A DNA stretch of 64,000 nucleotides, taken from contig JAJTJC010000036.1 of the NCBI GenBank assembly GCA_021295155.1, positions 992,001 to 1,056,000 on the forward strand. Reading direction: 5' to 3'. Source of the DNA: Flavobacteriaceae bacterium D16 (GTDB lineage Bacteria > Bacteroidota > Bacteroidia > Flavobacteriales > Flavobacteriaceae). Positions within the stretch are counted from its first letter, which is position 1; every line of letters begins with the position of its first letter. The notes beneath the pieces are model-generated. The model searched no databases. It was not told where the DNA came from and saw nothing but the letters and a program-made list of their open reading frames with translations. The translations under genes and the position numbers were made by a program. Below, in pieces: positions 60,833-64,000 of this stretch.

Positions 60833-62242
60833 TTAATTATAACTCCTGGGTGCAAGGAAACGAGCTGTAGTGGTTTCTATCAATTCGTCTTTACTATAAA
60901 CACCAATTTTGAGTTTGTCTTTATCGCCACTTAGTGCAGCTGCATTAATTTCTATGAACAGCGTACCTTCAGCCAGTTCCTGAGCCGGCACCTCAAATTT
61001 ATCCTGACTCACCATCTGGATAGAACCCTTATGCGAGAGCAACTTGAAGTTTACTTCAGGGATATCCGAAGTGGTTTTATTGATCAGTTTGTAGGTGTAT
61101 ACATTACTGATAATGTTACCTTCCTTGCGCTCGTACAATTGCCCAGGAAGGCGAAGGATATTGGCTTCCAGTTCGTTGCGCAGGAAAAGCATCCCGATCA
61201 AAACAACTATAAGAATACCCAGAACTGCAGAATACCCTTTTAAACGTGGTGAGAAGGTGAATTTGGATTTATTTACAATGTTGTCTTCACTTGCATAACG
61301 GATAAGTCCTTTGGGCTTGTTGATCTTTTCCATTATGGTGTCACACTCGTCAATACAGGCCGTGCAGTTTACGCATTCCAATTGGGTTCCGTTCCGGATA
61401 TCTATGCCAGTTGGGCATACATGTACGCATTGCAGACAGTCTATACAATCGCCATGGCCAAGGGCATCCCGATCTTCATTTTTTCTGAATTTCTTCCGAC
61501 CGTTGTCCCCTTCTCCGCGTTTGTGATCATAGGCGACTACAATGGATTTATTATCCAGCAATACGCCCTGCATTCTTCCATAGGGACAGGCAATAATGCA
61601 TACCTGTTCCCGGAACCAGGCAAATACCCAGTAAAACACCAGGGTAAAGATTAGCAAGGGTATCAGGGTGCTCGTATGCGCAGCAGGGCCTTCTGTTACA
61701 TACTGAAGTAAACGGTCACTTCCAATTAAATAAGCCAGGAAGATGTTCGCAATAAGAAAGGATATGACGAAAAAGACCGTCCATTTCAAAAGTCGTTTTC
61801 TGATCTTCTCCCCGTTCCAGGGTTGCCGGTCTAATCGCATTTGTGCCCCGCGATCTCCATCGATCCAGTACTCTATTCTCCTGAATACCATTTCCATGAA
61901 AATCGTCTGCGGACAAATCCAACCACAAAAGATCCGACCATAGGCTACCGTAAACAGCGCTATGAATATGACCCCTATAATCATGGAGATTACAAAAAGG
62001 TGGAAATCCTGGGGCCAGAAGGGGAAACCAAAGATATTGAACCGACGTTCCAGTACATTGAACATCAGGAATTGGTTACCACCAATCTTGACAAAAGGGG
62101 CGGCAAATAAAAATAACAGCAATCCGTAACTAACCCATTTGCGGTATTTGTAAAAGCGCCCACTGGGTTTCTTAGGAAATACCCAGGCTCTTTTGCCTTC
62201 TTCACTTATGGTACCTATTGAGTCCCTAAAGTTTTCATCCAT
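60833..62242 (-). CDS. ccoG: Cytochrome c oxidase accessory protein CcoG
   Basis: A 469-residue membrane protein with four to five helices and two [4Fe-4S] motifs (CIDCLQCVHVCP and CVNCTACIDECD, near residues 260-310). Further Cys lie in the membrane part (FCGWICPQT and CIIACPYG). It assists copper insertion into cbb3 oxidase, probably by copper reduction. The C-terminal immunoglobulin-like domain is present. It lies 34 bases after ccoP, in the order common to Bacteroidota. Confidence 0.95.
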   Translation of the reverse strand: MDENFRDSIGTISEEGKRAWVFPKKPSGRFYKYRKWVSYGLLLFLFAAPFVKIGGNQFLMFNVLERRFNIFGFPFWPQDFHLFVISMIIGVIFIALFTVAYGRIFCGWICPQTIFMEMVFRRIEYWIDGDRGAQMRLDRQPWNGEKIRKRLLKWTVFFVISFLIANIFLAYLIGSDRLLQYVTEGPAAHTSTLIPLLIFTLVFYWVFAWFREQVCIIACPYGRMQGVLLDNKSIVVAYDHKRGEGDNGRKKFRKNEDRDALGHGDCIDCLQCVHVCPTGIDIRNGTQLECVNCTACIDECDTIMEKINKPKGLIRYASEDNIVNKSKFTFSPRLKGYSAVLGILIVVLIGMLFLRNELEANILRLPGQLYERKEGNIISNVYTYKLINKTTSDIPEVNFKLLSHKGSIQMVSQDKFEVPAQELAEGTLFIEINAAALSGDKDKLKIGVYSKDELIETTTARFLAPRSYN

Positions 62243-62276
62243 GGTCCTTCCCTTGCGGGGTGTTTAACCTGATATA

Positions 62277-63233
62277 CTAGTCGTTCATAGCCACTGAAGT
62301 CGAATCTGTTTCCTGTTCAGGGACTGATTCTTCAGGAGCATCTCCTTCTGCGGGTGCATTTTCGTCAACCCATACTTCACCTTCTGGTGCTTTTGGGTTG
62401 GCTGGTGTAGTCCCCTGAAAAGTCAAAAGATAGCTACCCACCTGTGCAATTTCAGATGGTTTTAAGCTCTGTTTCCAAGGTACCATTCCTTTTCCTGCAC
62501 GCCCACCTTCTGATATGGTGTTGAATACATTTTTAATACCGCCTCCGAGGATCCAGTGTTCGTCTGTCAGGTTTGGTCCAATACCACCACCACCGTCGTT
62601 CATATGGCATACGGCACAATTGGTTTCAAAAATAGCCTTACCTGCATTGAGGTCCGAAGCATCGGTAAGTAGCTCTACTGTGGAGGCATCTACCAGGTCT
62701 TTTGCCGTTTTCTTGTACTCTTCTATGGCAAGCTGGGCAGCTGCTACTTCCATTTCGTACTCCAGTTCCTGGTCGTAGTCTCCCGCAATATGGAAACGGA
62801 CCAGATAAACCACCCCAAAGATGATGGTGGCATAGAATAGGTATATCCACCAGGGTGGTAGCTTGTTGTCCAGTTCTTTGATGCCATCGTAATTATGGTC
62901 AAGGATAATCTCTCCTTCTGCTTCAACAGGTTTAGAGCCGAGAAGTTTCAGGTACATACGTTTGCCCCATTTCCATTCCAAGGATTTTGATTTGGATTCC
63001 AAATAGCGCTCTTTGGCTTCCTCTGAAAGGGTTTGGAACATGATGTTCTCAATAGATTTCAGGATGAGCTCGATCGCAACAAGGATCAACAACACCATTA
63101 CAAGGAAAAACTGGGTGATGGGATATTCAAGGAAGGCCGGCTTTTCACCGGAATCGATGAAATATTCCATCAATCCGAATATGAGGAAAAAAACAACGGG
63201 GATTCTAATCCACCATGGTGACATATTTTTCAT
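62277..63233 (-). CDS. ccoP: Cytochrome c oxidase cbb3 subunit III (CcoP), mono-haem
   Basis: A 318-residue subunit with two membrane segments near the N-terminus (10-27, 40-60), a third at about 127-146 and a C-terminal cytochrome c domain. Only one haem site is visible, CAVCH at residues 206-210, with a Met ligand in GKGMVPW. Classic proteobacterial CcoP has two haems; the one-haem form is seen in Bacteroidota. The last 30 residues are acidic and Pro-rich. It starts 5 bases after ccoQ. Confidence 0.92.
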   Translation of the reverse strand: MKNMSPWWIRIPVVFFLIFGLMEYFIDSGEKPAFLEYPITQFFLVMVLLILVAIELILKSIENIMFQTLSEEAKERYLESKSKSLEWKWGKRMYLKLLGSKPVEAEGEIILDHNYDGIKELDNKLPPWWIYLFYATIIFGVVYLVRFHIAGDYDQELEYEMEVAAAQLAIEEYKKTAKDLVDASTVELLTDASDLNAGKAIFETNCAVCHMNDGGGGIGPNLTDEHWILGGGIKNVFNTISEGGRAGKGMVPWKQSLKPSEIAQVGSYLLTFQGTTPANPKAPEGEVWVDENAPAEGDAPEESVPEQETDSTSVAMND

Positions 63234-63238
63234 GGGTA

Positions 63239-63421
63239 TTACGGTTTAGGTTGATTATCGTCTAAAGGCAGTTCACTTAGTTCTTTGATTCGTTCTTTGG
63301 AAGTGGTAAATACCCACCAGAATAGAACGGAAAAGAAGACAAAAAAGATCACTAGGGATATAATCGGATAAGCCGCTATACCCTCTATACTTTCCATATG
63401 ATTTTTAACAAACTTGAGCAT
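63239..63421 (-). CDS. ccoQ: CcoQ-like small subunit
   Basis: A 60-residue protein with one membrane helix (AAYPIISLVIFFVFFSVLFWWVF, in parts, residues 17-39) and a polar tail. It lies 3 bases after the ccoNO gene and 5 before ccoP, the usual place of CcoQ, which stabilises the oxidase. The sequence alone is too short for firm proof. Confidence 0.82.
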   Translation of the reverse strand: MLKFVKNHMESIEGIAAYPIISLVIFFVFFSVLFWWVFTTSKERIKELSELPLDDNQPKP

Positions 63422-63424
63422 AAC

Positions 63425-64000
63425 CTATTTGTTTTCGGATAATAATTGATCTGTTTCTTTTACTTTGATATCGGTTCCTAACCTTTGCAGGTAGGCTATA
63501 AGGGCTACAACCTCCCTGTTGCGCATCTCTACAAATTCTTCTCCGTTTTCCTGTGCGTACTTTTTCTCTTCTTCGTACGAACGGGCAAATTCCGGATCGG
63601 TATAGAGGTTTTGCTCAATTTGCGTTGCCTGGGCATCCATATGTGCCTGGGCATTGGCAATTTCTTCTTCGGTATAGGGTACGCCCAATTTGACCATGAC
63701 CTCCATTTTAGCCTGGACCATAGATCGGTCGTGCTCGCTGAGAACCAACCATTGATAGGCAGGCATTATGGATCCTGAGGAAGTACTTTGGGGATCGTAC
63801 ATATGGTTCAGGTGCCAGCTGTCTGAGTATTTACCTCCTACACGAAGCAGGTCAGGCCCGGTCCTTTTACTACCCCACAGGAAGGGGTGGTCGTACACAA
63901 ATTCCCCAGCCTTGGCGTATTCACCATATCGTTCAACTTCACTCCTGAAGGGTCTGATCATCTGGGAGTGACATCCCACACAGCCTTCACGGATATAAAG
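63425..64000 (-). CDS. ccoO: Cytochrome c oxidase cbb3, CcoO part (5' end outside window)
   Basis: The visible 191 C-terminal residues are the soluble part of Cco[19 protein letters not shown] with the haem motif CVGCH, then [29 protein letters not shown], and SIMPAYQWL with the axial Met. The frame is open to the window edge. In many Bacteroidota CcoN and CcoO are fused in one gene; the part before position 64000 is needed to see that here. It is first of the visible minus-strand operon. Confidence 0.93.
   Translation of the reverse strand, partial: LYIREGCVGCHSQMIRPFRSEVERYGEYAKAGEFVYDHPFLWGSKRTGPDLLRVGGKYSDSWHLNHMYDPQSTSSGSIMPAYQWLVLSEHDRSMVQAKMEVMVKLGVPYTEEEIANAQAHMDAQATQIEQNLYTDPEFARSYEEEKKYAQENGEEFVEMRNREVVALIAYLQRLGTDIKVKETDQLLSENK

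Overview
The window is a chromosome segment of a Bacteroidota bacterium, almost certainly a marine member of the Flavobacteriaceae; the genus cannot be fixed from sequence alone. The signs are promoters of the form TTG-N20-TAnnTTTG, weak ribosome binding sites, a gliding/T9SS type B sorting domain, a replicative DnaE with a fused DnaQ exonuclease, ribosomal protein S16 with a long Ala/Glu tail, a Lacal_2735-type small protein, Sec-type (clade II) NosZ and a one-haem CcoP. No phage, insertion sequence or CRISPR array was seen.

Layout. 1-1.8 kb: the 3' part of a DnaE-type polymerase. 1.8-6.5 kb (minus strand): a DapA-family deaminase, ketoglutarate-semialdehyde dehydrogenase, hydroxyproline epimerase and galactokinase, apparently an operon for hydroxyproline use. 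6.7-10.9 kb: small unknown proteins, an FAD oxidoreductase, a Lacal_2735 protein and a photolyase-type protein. 11.1-11.4 kb: tRNA-Leu(CAG) whose 3' end and terminator are repeated in tandem with a 100-bp period. 11.6-16.8 kb: a 1368-residue collagen-like secreted protein joined head to tail with a T9SS type B protein. 17-24.2 kb: lipoproteins, an M61-like peptidase, and an aminotransferase-fucosidase-MFS group. 24.2-33.5 kb: a 44-residue lipoprotein with a consensus promoter, an M16 protease, an operon of a deacetylase and an acyl-CoA-synthetase/acetyltransferase, a DUF2490 barrel and a lipocalin-like lipoprotein. 33.8-45.3 kb: tRNA-Asp, DUF58, trxA, dnaQ-dnaE, rpsP-rimM-trmN6, an acyl-CoA dehydrogenase and a sugar kinase/nucleotidyltransferase pair.

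45.4-64 kb is a low-oxygen respiration island: hemN, a universal stress protein, an Rrf2 regulator with three cysteines, and the nos cluster (cytochrome c, fasciclin protein, nosZ, membrane protein, nosL, cupin, tiny ORF, nosD, nosF, nosY). After a nucleoside salvage operon (CoA transferase, deoC, deoD, LOG protein, DUF1643) comes the cbb3 oxidase operon on the minus strand (ccoNO, ccoQ, ccoP, ccoG, ccoH, a SafE-like membrane protein).

The most notable new pattern is regulatory. Three promoters, in front of hemN, the nos operon and the deacetylase/acetyltransferase operon, each carry a TGAT-N4-ATCA-like palindrome (one mismatch at nos) centred 29.5-30.5 bp before a TAnnTTTG element and lack the usual -33 TTG. 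This is the geometry of an Fnr/Crp-family class II activator and would tie protein acylation control to low-oxygen respiration. Other points of note are the tRNA-tail tandem repeat, the collagen-like/T9SS pair and the promoter-bearing 44-residue lipoprotein.
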